A stretch of DNA of 64,000 bases from Lachnospiraceae bacterium (GTDB lineage: Bacteria > Bacillota > Clostridia > Lachnospirales > Lachnospiraceae): NCBI GenBank assembly GCA_017408735.1, contig JAFQUB010000002.1, positions 25,052 through 89,051 of the forward strand. The letters are read 5' to 3'. Below the pieces are notes generated by a model. That model was not told the origin of the DNA and did not search any database. It saw nothing but the letters and a program-made list of their open reading frames with translations. Position 1 is the first letter of the stretch, and every line of letters starts with the position of its first letter. This document shows, piece after piece, positions 35,301 to 42,651 of this stretch. The position numbers were made by a program, and so were the translations under genes.

Positions 35301-37623
35301 TGGACCGCAGGAAGTTGATTATGGTGATGAAAAGAAACCGGTTACCTTTAACGATACTTTTGCCAGTGGAACATTAAATAAGGGTTCTGTGGGAAATACT
35401 TTTGAGCAGGTGGCAGAGTTTAATGGTCAAAGTCAGGCAGTACATTATAAAGCAATGTATTCTGATACTGCGGGAGCATATAAAGATAAGAGATTTGGTA
35501 TTATAGCACCGGCCAGTGGACAAACCATAGACGTATCAGAAGTGAAAAAATATTTAAGGTTCCAGTATTACTATGATGAAAACGATAAACCGGCTTTAAA
35601 TCATATGTATATGGAACTGGAGGATGCCAGTGGAAATACCGTTGGCGGTTACTTGAATGGTAAGACATATATTACTACCGCTATGCGTTCGAAAGAATGG
35701 TCAACAATTACCATAGATTTATCGAAGCTAACAGGTTCTTTGAATTTTGATTATTCTAAGTTAAAGTATATTAAGTTTGATTATAATTATGATGGAGATT
35801 TCTATTTAGATGGATTTGAATTTTTTGCCCAGTCAGATGAAGATGGGATTATTGGATTTACCACAAAGCAATATGAAATTCCAGACTATGGTTCAGCAAC
35901 TTCGGGTAAATTAGAGATTCCAAAAGGAGCAAGATACACTTTAAATTCTGAGGGAAGTGCCACATATTACAGCCGTCTTGGAACAGATGGTATATTTAAC
36001 TTAAAAAATGGCGAATGGGCAACGTTCAATGATCAGTTCCGTGTGGGAAGTTATATTTCTCTAAAAGAAAATATAGATACCGATGTATTTGATTCTTCCT
36101 ATACAGTTTATGAAAACGGTTCACCGGTAACAAGTATGGCTGACGGAGCTACAGTAAATCTTGGAACGACAACTAATTTAGCTAATATTAAATCCGTGGC
36201 TGTTGATGATGGAAGAACAGAAGTGTATTTGTCCGGTAAGGATACAGAAAGTAAGGATTATGGAAATGCCGGATATACCAAGACACAGAAACCATCAGAC
36301 AACACAATTGTATTCCGGTCTTACACCAATCCGGATAGTAATATGGGTATAACGAAAATTAAAATAGTATATACCAATACAGTAAAAACCGGGGAATTAA
36401 CTATCCGTAAGGCAAATGCATACAACACAGATAATTTGACAGGTGAATATAAATTTAAAGTTACCTTCAGCAATGTGGCAGGTCTTGGTCTGGAAGGCGA
36501 AAATGTGATTACAAAAGAAATTACATTAAAAGCTGGAGAAAGCGAAACTATCAGTGGTATTCCAATCAATACAGATTATGAAATTGAGGAAATTGTACCA
36601 GAAGATGGTTCTGTTTTAGACAGTGTGACAGAAAAAAGCGGATACGATTTTGATATGGACGTACAGACAAAAAAAGTAACGGGTACTATAAGTGCATCTG
36701 CAAAATCCTATGATTTTACATTTAAGAATACCCAGAAACCGGTTGTTAGTATGAAGCTGGTGAAACTTTGGAAGGATTCACAAGGAAATGATATGAAAGA
36801 AAATATTCCGGATTCCATTGATGTTCAGATTCAGAGAAGAGCAAAAGGAAGCACAGGAAGTTACAGTGTGGTTTCTATAAATGGACAGAATAAAATTACC
36901 ATGCAGCCGGGATATGATGTGTGGGAATACTCTTTAGAAGGTTTAGACCAGTACGTTGATTATACAGTAGACTCACCGGTAGAATGGGAATACAGAGTAG
37001 TTGAACTAGATGCAGATGGAAACGTAATAGAAGAAGGAGGATTTGTCGGTTCTTATAAGGTTTCCTATGAAATTAATGAACAGACAAAGACAATTACCGG
37101 AACAATTACAAATACCTACCAGAGTACTCATGTAAAAGTAATTAAGGTGGATGCAACAGATAATAGTATTAAGCTTTCCGATGTGGAATTTACTTTAGAA
37201 AAATTAAAAGACGATGGGACAGTAGATAATACATTTACAAAAGTAACAGCAAAAACAGAGATTGATGGTACAGCAGTATTTTCAGACTTAAAAGATGGTA
37301 CATATCGCCTGACAGAGACTAAGGCAAAAGAAGGCTACAGCCTGCTGAAAAAATCTATTAGGATTGTAATTAACAGAAGTGGACAAAGTACTATTGATGA
37401 TAAAAACTGTTCTGTAGAAGCAGACATAATATCTGTAACTATTGCTAACCGCCAGAAATTCAGCTTACCGTTTACCGGAGGCTATGGAAGAACTGTATTC
37501 TTCCTTTTGGGAATTATATGCATTGGAGTTGCAGCAGCAGTCTATCTGTACAAAAAGAAAAATATAAACATTATTGTTTTAATTATGTCTAAAATTGAGA
37601 AAGTGAGGAAGAGTTATGAATAA
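32323..37623 (+). CDS. Large LPXTG surface protein with fibro-slime domain, probable pilus tip adhesin
   Basis: This 1766-residue exported protein has a signal peptide ending at about VYA38. A long N-terminal region has repeated beta domains with aromatic-rich motifs (KTIYFDTVTNGNW; GKTLYFDRLYF). A fibro-slime domain centres on FNFSGDDDVWIFIDGKLALD (about 858-877). A jelly-roll-like region follows, then CnaB/SpaA-type domains from about 1356, 1470 and 1600 (KVIKVDATDNSIKLSDVEF; DGTYRLTETKAKEGYSL). The sorting signal is LPFTG at 1715-1719, then a TM helix and KKK. A further 20-residue tail after the basic stop is unusual. It heads the pilus operon and overlaps the pilin gene by 8 bp. Tip role inferred. 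Confidence 0.88.
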   Translation: MEKINLRKLWEAGRRILVLVVIASILCGLISEYSNVYAEKNDSLGNTITKDVPEDITGEIEENDILASSGSKTIYFDTVTNGNWSGNTDGWTQNCNMYIYLIGTSGTIQPMSKSSKENTLMENSSGTLWEYTISEADASKCTGVIFINQSSWGTNNNAVQTVDVSLTTGNVSTDSYPCFKLNGGASSEGKKTVDYLGSLATKSYGGSTMYFFDMTGNLDSVLAKFGNENNGTVITNMTEDAGIEGLYKVTVPADDQVAYSTVEFYDADTSLGESYNFANAGADGYDVTARNTLYYGASEINKAKYSFWGKKVTGSQSLAGKTLYFDRLYFPVTEGCQIQAGSQTAIDLPATGSEFSYTFSANSAATQQTVLTFINKEGTKHHFFWSDLTKNEVTVIDKFAGVNKTYSNALTVYFDATLSKLTYSYADGTNGGANGNSDYGIPNKSGRIRYYATGAGKTDIEGDMQLVPVYSNGTNTYSDVYKVELPEGYTNIAFSSFDMSNITNHGGHGESTKQLTIPTNLSNPCFYADSSDNVIYDGGQRDGYWGEVYTVRNPEQEGSASNTIVDIPKEKEVKDVNKLYLSTTFYDFYTDYELNGWNRDNYGYDANNHRIYQPFRQFDQALSEFYKANNAASPLYWGNFQNYTGSPFSEITADLNLYGSGDTKKFFYENNSMWDRNGGDLDKQGTNGENATLGLVSNTLSNGNLMLKTASGGTVQAPFLNEEFLNGNNAKNTVLGKVYKNVDFPFSKQELNSQSAPDVSGKVAYWVFDSKDASTNLRLTQDPTTNNYYLNCTNKVVKGKTTEGITASGNFFPFNGTEQSGNSGKLNYGFASKLEMKFRLTEDGTVHTTDGDEAPIEFNFSGDDDVWIFIDGKLALDIGGGHGVVTGYLNFKDLTYYVSRVKNTDTSGGYRNKYTGSFSLNGDKTEEHTLTMFYMERGIWESNMYISFNFPDENTFEVEKEVDDSGVNQDLFAGVFDNASIFPFEIKNLATHYGPQEVDYGDEKKPVTFNDTFASGTLNKGSVGNTFEQVAEFNGQSQAVHYKAMYSDTAGAYKDKRFGIIAPASGQTIDVSEVKKYLRFQYYYDENDKPALNHMYMELEDASGNTVGGYLNGKTYITTAMRSKEWSTITIDLSKLTGSLNFDYSKLKYIKFDYNYDGDFYLDGFEFFAQSDEDGIIGFTTKQYEIPDYGSATSGKLEIPKGARYTLNSEGSATYYSRLGTDGIFNLKNGEWATFNDQFRVGSYISLKENIDTDVFDSSYTVYENGSPVTSMADGATVNLGTTTNLANIKSVAVDDGRTEVYLSGKDTESKDYGNAGYTKTQKPSDNTIVFRSYTNPDSNMGITKIKIVYTNTVKTGELTIRKANAYNTDNLTGEYKFKVTFSNVAGLGLEGENVITKEITLKAGESETISGIPINTDYEIEEIVPEDGSVLDSVTEKSGYDFDMDVQTKKVTGTISASAKSYDFTFKNTQKPVVSMKLVKLWKDSQGNDMKENIPDSIDVQIQRRAKGSTGSYSVVSINGQNKITMQPGYDVWEYSLEGLDQYVDYTVDSPVEWEYRVVELDADGNVIEEGGFVGSYKVSYEINEQTKTITGTITNTYQSTHVKVIKVDATDNSIKLSDVEFTLEKLKDDGTVDNTFTKVTAKTEIDGTAVFSDLKDGTYRLTETKAKEGYSLLKKSIRIVINRSGQSTIDDKNCSVEADIISVTIANRQKFSLPFTGGYGRTVFFLLGIICIGVAAAVYLYKKKNINIIVLIMSKIEKVRKSYE

Positions 37624-39736
37624 ACTTAAAAAGGTTTTTGCGTGGATACTGGCTATGACTATGGCTTTATCCACTCTGACTGCCTTTGCAGCAGAACCAA
37701 CGATTAATACAGATAAGCAAGTATCTCTTACTATTTATAAATATCGTTATGATGGAGATGAGGGCGTGGAAGGAACCGGTGTTATCGGAGATGAAAGCAA
37801 GGTTCCGGCAGAAGCTGTATTATTAAATGGCGCTACTTTTTCCGTATATAAAGTAGCTGATATTGCGCAAAACGAAAACGGTTTAGTATATACTACAGTA
37901 GCAGCACTCAGAAGTGATGTGGGAGCCAACATTAACGGTGGTATGTCAGCTGCTGATATTGCGACTCAGTTTTCAGATTCTGTGTTAAGTAAAATACAAC
38001 CGGTAGCAACAAAGACAACAGCTACCGTAAATGGAAAAGATGGTGTTGCAAAATTCACTAACGATGATTTAGGCGGACAGGGCTTATACCTTGTAGTTGA
38101 AACAGATGCACCTGATACAGTGGCAAGTATGGTAGACCCATTCTTAGTATCCCTTCCTATGACAAACGCAGAGGGAACCGATTGGATTTATGATGTATAT
38201 GCATTTCCTAAAAATACAACGGCAACAAGTACCATTACTTTAAGAAAATATGGAAAAACAGGAAATGGTAATGCAGTAGGTGTTACCGGGGCAAAATTTG
38301 TACTACAGAAAAAAGAAAATGGTGTATGGACAACCCAGACAAAAAATGACGACGGAGAAGATATTGGGACAAATGGTGTAATTACCATGAGCAGTACATC
38401 TGTAAAAATAAGTGGATTGGCTGAAGGAGAATATCGTTTTATCGAAACAGGTGCACCAGGTAACGAATATATTATGGACGGTACAGCAACTTATGGATTT
38501 ACCGTAGCGGCAGACGGTGTGGTTACAGTGGATGGGAAGAAAACAGCAACTGTGTCTGTTGTTAACTTTAAACCGGAAGTAGAAAAGAAAGTTCTTATAA
38601 AGAACGGAAGCACGGATAAAGAAAGTGACTGGCAGGATGCAGCAGATTACAGCGTTGGTGACAGAGTTCCATTTAAAGTAAGCTCTACAGTTCCAGAGAA
38701 CATTAATGACTTAAAGCATTACGTATTAGTAGATACCATGTCAGCAGGTCTTACTATGGATAGCACAGACCAGGCAAGCTTTGTAGTATCATATTATGTG
38801 GGAACTTCAAAAGTAACAGATACAGGAATTACAACAAAACCGGTATATAATGCAGCAAAAAATCAGTGGACATTAGACTTAAGCGGAGATGTTGAAAAGT
38901 TATACAATAAAGGTGTTTCCAGCGTAGAAGTTACTTTTACAGCAACATTAAATGCAGCTTCCATCACAGCAGGAAATGGTAACCCGAATACGGTTGGATT
39001 AGAATATACCAACAAAATTTATCCAAAGCCGGGGGATGATGCTCAGAATCCAAACACACCGGAAGATGACAGTAAGCCATACGAAGAAACAATAACTATT
39101 ACAGATAAAGTTGTAGTTTATACTTTTGGATTAGAGTTAGTAAAAACATTTAATGGTGCAACACCAAGTGGCAGTATCAAAGCTACGTTTGACTTATACA
39201 GACCTTTAGTGGCAGGAGAAACAAAAGAAAATACATTAAAGGTAAATGGAACTAGTGTGGATGTGAAAAAAGTTGGTACTTATACAACAGATGCCAATGG
39301 AAAAATTAGCATCAATACAACACAGTCAGGTGCTAACGATAAAGCATTTTCTAACGAAACATATTATTTTGTGGAAACAGCCACAGCAGCAGGATATAAT
39401 TTATTAAAAGAGCCTGTTCCAGCAAAAATTCAGCTTTATTATGACCAGACTTTTAAAACAACAACTACAGAAACAAAGTATGATAAGAATGGAAATGTAA
39501 TCGGAACACCAATAGTAACAGAAAGTGGTACGGATAAAACAACTTATTATACAGATTCCGCAAAAACATCTGCGACAACTGCTACTACAACTACAGTAAA
39601 TGTTGTAAATAAAAAAGGATTTGTACTTCCGACTACCGGTGGAGCAGGTACTCTTGTATTTACTCTTGTGGGAATTGTTTTAATGGCAGCAGCAGTGATT
39701 GTTTTCTTTGGAGCAAGAAAGAGAAACCATGCTTAA
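37616..39736 (+). CDS. Major pilin, isopeptide-forming SpaA/FimA type, LPTTG-anchored
   Basis: This 706-residue exported pilin backbone has a signal peptide (about 1-26, cleaved near AFA). The pilin motif reads VYAFPKN, with Lys199 as the expected nucleophile for sortase-mediated polymerisation. Immunoglobulin-like D1-D3 domains follow, including SpaA-type prealbumin folds (GVTGAKFVLQKKENG; GLAEGEYRFIETGAPGNEY) and an E-box-like YYFVETATAAGYNLL. The sorting signal LPTTG is at 671-675, followed by a TM helix and ARKRNH. It begins within the end of the tip gene and overlaps the first sortase gene by 8 bp. Confidence 0.92.
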   Translation: MNKLKKVFAWILAMTMALSTLTAFAAEPTINTDKQVSLTIYKYRYDGDEGVEGTGVIGDESKVPAEAVLLNGATFSVYKVADIAQNENGLVYTTVAALRSDVGANINGGMSAADIATQFSDSVLSKIQPVATKTTATVNGKDGVAKFTNDDLGGQGLYLVVETDAPDTVASMVDPFLVSLPMTNAEGTDWIYDVYAFPKNTTATSTITLRKYGKTGNGNAVGVTGAKFVLQKKENGVWTTQTKNDDGEDIGTNGVITMSSTSVKISGLAEGEYRFIETGAPGNEYIMDGTATYGFTVAADGVVTVDGKKTATVSVVNFKPEVEKKVLIKNGSTDKESDWQDAADYSVGDRVPFKVSSTVPENINDLKHYVLVDTMSAGLTMDSTDQASFVVSYYVGTSKVTDTGITTKPVYNAAKNQWTLDLSGDVEKLYNKGVSSVEVTFTATLNAASITAGNGNPNTVGLEYTNKIYPKPGDDAQNPNTPEDDSKPYEETITITDKVVVYTFGLELVKTFNGATPSGSIKATFDLYRPLVAGETKENTLKVNGTSVDVKKVGTYTTDANGKISINTTQSGANDKAFSNETYYFVETATAAGYNLLKEPVPAKIQLYYDQTFKTTTTETKYDKNGNVIGTPIVTESGTDKTTYYTDSAKTSATTATTTTVNVVNKKGFVLPTTGGAGTLVFTLVGIVLMAAAVIVFFGARKRNHA

Positions 39737-40586
39737 AAAAATAAAAGGACCAAGAATTTGGTTTAGTGGTATATTATTTATTTCAGGAGTGTTAATTCTT
39801 CTGTATCCTTTTGTCAGCAATATGATAGCGAACCGCCACGCATCAGAGGTGGTTCGCAGTTATGAAGAAGAAGTGCGTCAAATGGATGGACAAGAAATTG
39901 ATGTGGCAAAAGAAACTGCAAGACAGTATAATGAGCAGTTGAGCGACATTATCTCTGTGGAAGAAGAGGAAACGGAAAGTAAATCGGTAAAGTATCTGGA
40001 TATGGTAGATGCAGGGGTATCCCTTGGGTATATTGTGATACCTAAAATAGATGTAAATCTGCCTATCTACAGTGGAATCGACGAGGAAGTGCTTAAAAGG
40101 GGCGTAGGCCACTTAGAACAGTCTTCCTATCCATTAGGCGGGGAAAGCACTCATTGTGTCCTTACGGGGCACAGAGGGCTTCCTAGCGCCTTATTATTTA
40201 CCGATCTGGACAAGCTAGAACAGGGAGATGAATTTTATCTTCATGTGCTGGATGAAGTTCTCGCCTATAAGGTAGACCAGATTAAAGTGGTAGAACCAAA
40301 CGAAGCAGGAGATTTGGATATTGAGGAAGGAATGGATTACTGTACACTGGTAACCTGTACTCCATATGCCATTAATACCCATCGTCTTCTGGTTCGCGGT
40401 ATAAGAACGGAATATAAGGAAGAGCAGGAAAACAAAACACAAAGTCAGATGCAGTCCGGTTCTTTTACAAAACGTATTGTAGATGTATGGGCATGGGTTT
40501 TGCTGGCATTTGTGATTGTCTTTGCTGTGGAAACAGTCATATTCCTTGTGATTATGAAACGAAGAAAGCAGACAAGAGAGGAGTAA
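39729..40586 (+). CDS. srtC: Class C (pilin) sortase 1
   Basis: This membrane transpeptidase joins pilin LPXTG to the pilin Lys. It has 285 residues from the ATG at 39729, which overlaps the pilin stop. There is an N-terminal TM helix (about 10-28) and a C-terminal TM helix (about 250-275) as in class C enzymes. The catalytic His is in LTGHRGLPS, the Cys in CTLVTCTPY, and the Arg in INTHRLLVRG. The usual DPF/DPW lid motif is not evident, in contrast with the second sortase. Start alternatives are limited, as an upstream ATG at 39699 lies deep in the pilin gene. Confidence 0.92.
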   Translation: MLKKIKGPRIWFSGILFISGVLILLYPFVSNMIANRHASEVVRSYEEEVRQMDGQEIDVAKETARQYNEQLSDIISVEEEETESKSVKYLDMVDAGVSLGYIVIPKIDVNLPIYSGIDEEVLKRGVGHLEQSSYPLGGESTHCVLTGHRGLPSALLFTDLDKLEQGDEFYLHVLDEVLAYKVDQIKVVEPNEAGDLDIEEGMDYCTLVTCTPYAINTHRLLVRGIRTEYKEEQENKTQSQMQSGSFTKRIVDVWAWVLLAFVIVFAVETVIFLVIMKRRKQTREE

Positions 40587-40589
40587 TGC

Positions 40590-41534
40590 ATGGAATATGT
40601 AGAAAAGGCCCGAAGGGTAATGGAAGAAGTAGAAAAAGTTATTGTTGGAAAGACCCATTGTATTGAGAAAATAATGGAAGCCATACTTGCAGAGGGACAT
40701 ATTCTGATAGAAGATATTCCGGGCGTGGGAAAGACCAGTATGGCACTTGCTTTTGCAAAAGCAATGGATTTAGAGCAGAACCGTGTACAGTTTACACCGG
40801 ATGTTCTTCCAACAGATATTATTGGCTTTTCCATGTACCGCAAGGAGTTGGGCAAATTTGAATATCAGCCGGGAGCAGTTATCTGTAATCTGTTTTTGGG
40901 AGATGAAATTAACCGAACCTCTCCAAAAACTCAGTCTGCATTGCTAGAGGTAATGGAAGAAGGTACCGTTACGGTAGATGGTGTTACCAGAGAAGTGCCA
41001 AAGCCTTTTCATGTAATTGCCACAGAAAACCCAATTGGTTCCGTAGGAACCCAGATGCTTCCGGAATCCCAGTTGGACCGCTTTATGATTTGTATTTTTA
41101 TCGGTTATCCGGATAAGCAGGATGAGCTGCAGATTTTAATGGACAGAGATAAGCAAAATCCTATCGACAGTTTATTGCCTGTTATTCGCAAAGAAGAATT
41201 ATTGGCAATGCAAAGGGAAGTAGAGCAGGTCTATATTCATAAAACCGTGTATGAATATATTATTGATCTGGCAGATGCCACCAGACACCATGAAATGATT
41301 GAGCTGGGTATCAGTCCCCGTGGTTCTCTGGCATTGTCAAAAATGGCAAAGGCGGCAGCATATGTCAAGGGACGGGAGTTTGTACTTCCAAACGATGTGG
41401 AAGAAATTTTTCCGGATGTGGCAGTGCACAGAATTCGTTTGAATTCCAAAGGAAAATTAAATCATCTTACCGGCAAAGATGTAATTGAAGATATTTTAAA
41501 AAAGGTAAAAAAACCGGTACCTCAACAGGCATAA
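40590..41534 (+). CDS. MoxR-family AAA+ ATPase
   Basis: This is a 314-residue MoxR-type chaperone ATPase. Walker A is IPGVGKTSMA (about 45-54), Walker B is NLFLGDEINRTSPKTQSALL, with sensor motifs in HVIATENPIGSVGTQMLPESQLDRF and ISPRGSLALSKMAKAAA. MoxR proteins usually act with DUF58 and VWA partners in complex assembly. Here it lies between sortase and DUF58 genes, so a role in building or activating the pilus machinery is likely but inferred. Confidence 0.93.
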   Translation: MEYVEKARRVMEEVEKVIVGKTHCIEKIMEAILAEGHILIEDIPGVGKTSMALAFAKAMDLEQNRVQFTPDVLPTDIIGFSMYRKELGKFEYQPGAVICNLFLGDEINRTSPKTQSALLEVMEEGTVTVDGVTREVPKPFHVIATENPIGSVGTQMLPESQLDRFMICIFIGYPDKQDELQILMDRDKQNPIDSLLPVIRKEELLAMQREVEQVYIHKTVYEYIIDLADATRHHEMIELGISPRGSLALSKMAKAAAYVKGREFVLPNDVEEIFPDVAVHRIRLNSKGKLNHLTGKDVIEDILKKVKKPVPQQA

Positions 41535-41550
41535 GTAAAGGATGGATTTT

Positions 41551-42651
41551 ATGAAAAATAAAATATTATATGTCATGATTGTAGTGGCAACCCTCCTGGG
41601 CTGTATATTGTCTGCTTCAGAAATCATCATATTTTTACTGGCGTATGAAATTATTTTGTTGCCGGTGCTCTGGCTGTTAACAGAAGCATTGAAAAAGCAT
41701 GTGAAGGCAGAACTAAGAATTCCTACAGCACATATTGAAAAAAATCAGGAATTTGTTGTGGAAGTTCTTTTACAGAATACATCTGTATTTCCCATGCCAG
41801 TCATATGGGTAAGATTAAGCTGTGAAAATGAGTTTACCGGAGAAAAAATCTATTTAGAAGAAAGAGTAATGACAGATGCAAAGGGCGAAGCGTCCCTGCT
41901 ACTTTCCCTGAAATCAAAATATTGTGGGAAAATGCGTATTACTCTGGAAGAAATAAGGGTGCAGGATTATCTGCGCCTTTTTTCAAAAAAAACACCGGTA
42001 CAGGAAATATCCAAGGAAATTATTGTGCTTCCGAAGATTCACAAAATCTCATTAAATGCTATAACCTGGGTGCAGGATAAGCAGGAGGGAGAAGATTTTT
42101 CCCATGCAAGAAGCGGTGAGGATACTGCGGAAGTGTTTGATGTGCATGAATATAGAGAAGGAGATACGTTCCAAAGGGTTCATTGGAAATTAACAGCTAA
42201 GGCAGAAGAATATCTGGTAAAAGAATATAGTCTGCCGATAGAGCAGACCATTTTGGTTTTTTTAGATTTTTACGCAGAAAAAGAACAGGTGACACAGGCT
42301 CAATTTGACTGCTTTTTAGAAATTCTGGCATCCTTGTCCTGGTCTATGGCGGAACAGAGTTTAAATCACATGATTTTGTGGTATCAGGAAGCAGAAGGAC
42401 AGTTAAGCCAGATTAAAATTGAAGAAGAGCAAGACGTTTATTACATGCTGGAGCAGGTGTGTGACAGCAGAAGAAATCAGAAATACGCTGATGTACTTAG
42501 TATGTATGAGCATCAGTCCGGAATGCAGAAGGCAGACACGTATTTTCTTCTTAATGTACAAGGCGTTTTATATAAAGATGGCGTTTGTGAAAAGAAGTTC
42601 AGTCAGAAGGATTTAGAAGAGGAATTGATAGAATGGAAACTGGAAATCTAA
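41551..42651 (+). CDS. DUF58 domain protein
   Basis: This is a 366-residue protein from the ATG at 41551 (AAAGG 10 bases upstream; the ATG at 41542 is too near that site). Two N-terminal TM helices (about 5-45) are followed by beta-rich sequence. The DUF58 core reads EVFDVHEYREGDTFQRVHWK (about 205-225), then a VWA-like strand ILVFLDFYAE. DUF58 proteins partner MoxR ATPases, consistent with the flanking genes. It overlaps the next gene by 19 bp. Confidence 0.9.
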   Translation: MKNKILYVMIVVATLLGCILSASEIIIFLLAYEIILLPVLWLLTEALKKHVKAELRIPTAHIEKNQEFVVEVLLQNTSVFPMPVIWVRLSCENEFTGEKIYLEERVMTDAKGEASLLLSLKSKYCGKMRITLEEIRVQDYLRLFSKKTPVQEISKEIIVLPKIHKISLNAITWVQDKQEGEDFSHARSGEDTAEVFDVHEYREGDTFQRVHWKLTAKAEEYLVKEYSLPIEQTILVFLDFYAEKEQVTQAQFDCFLEILASLSWSMAEQSLNHMILWYQEAEGQLSQIKIEEEQDVYYMLEQVCDSRRNQKYADVLSMYEHQSGMQKADTYFLLNVQGVLYKDGVCEKKFSQKDLEEELIEWKLEI

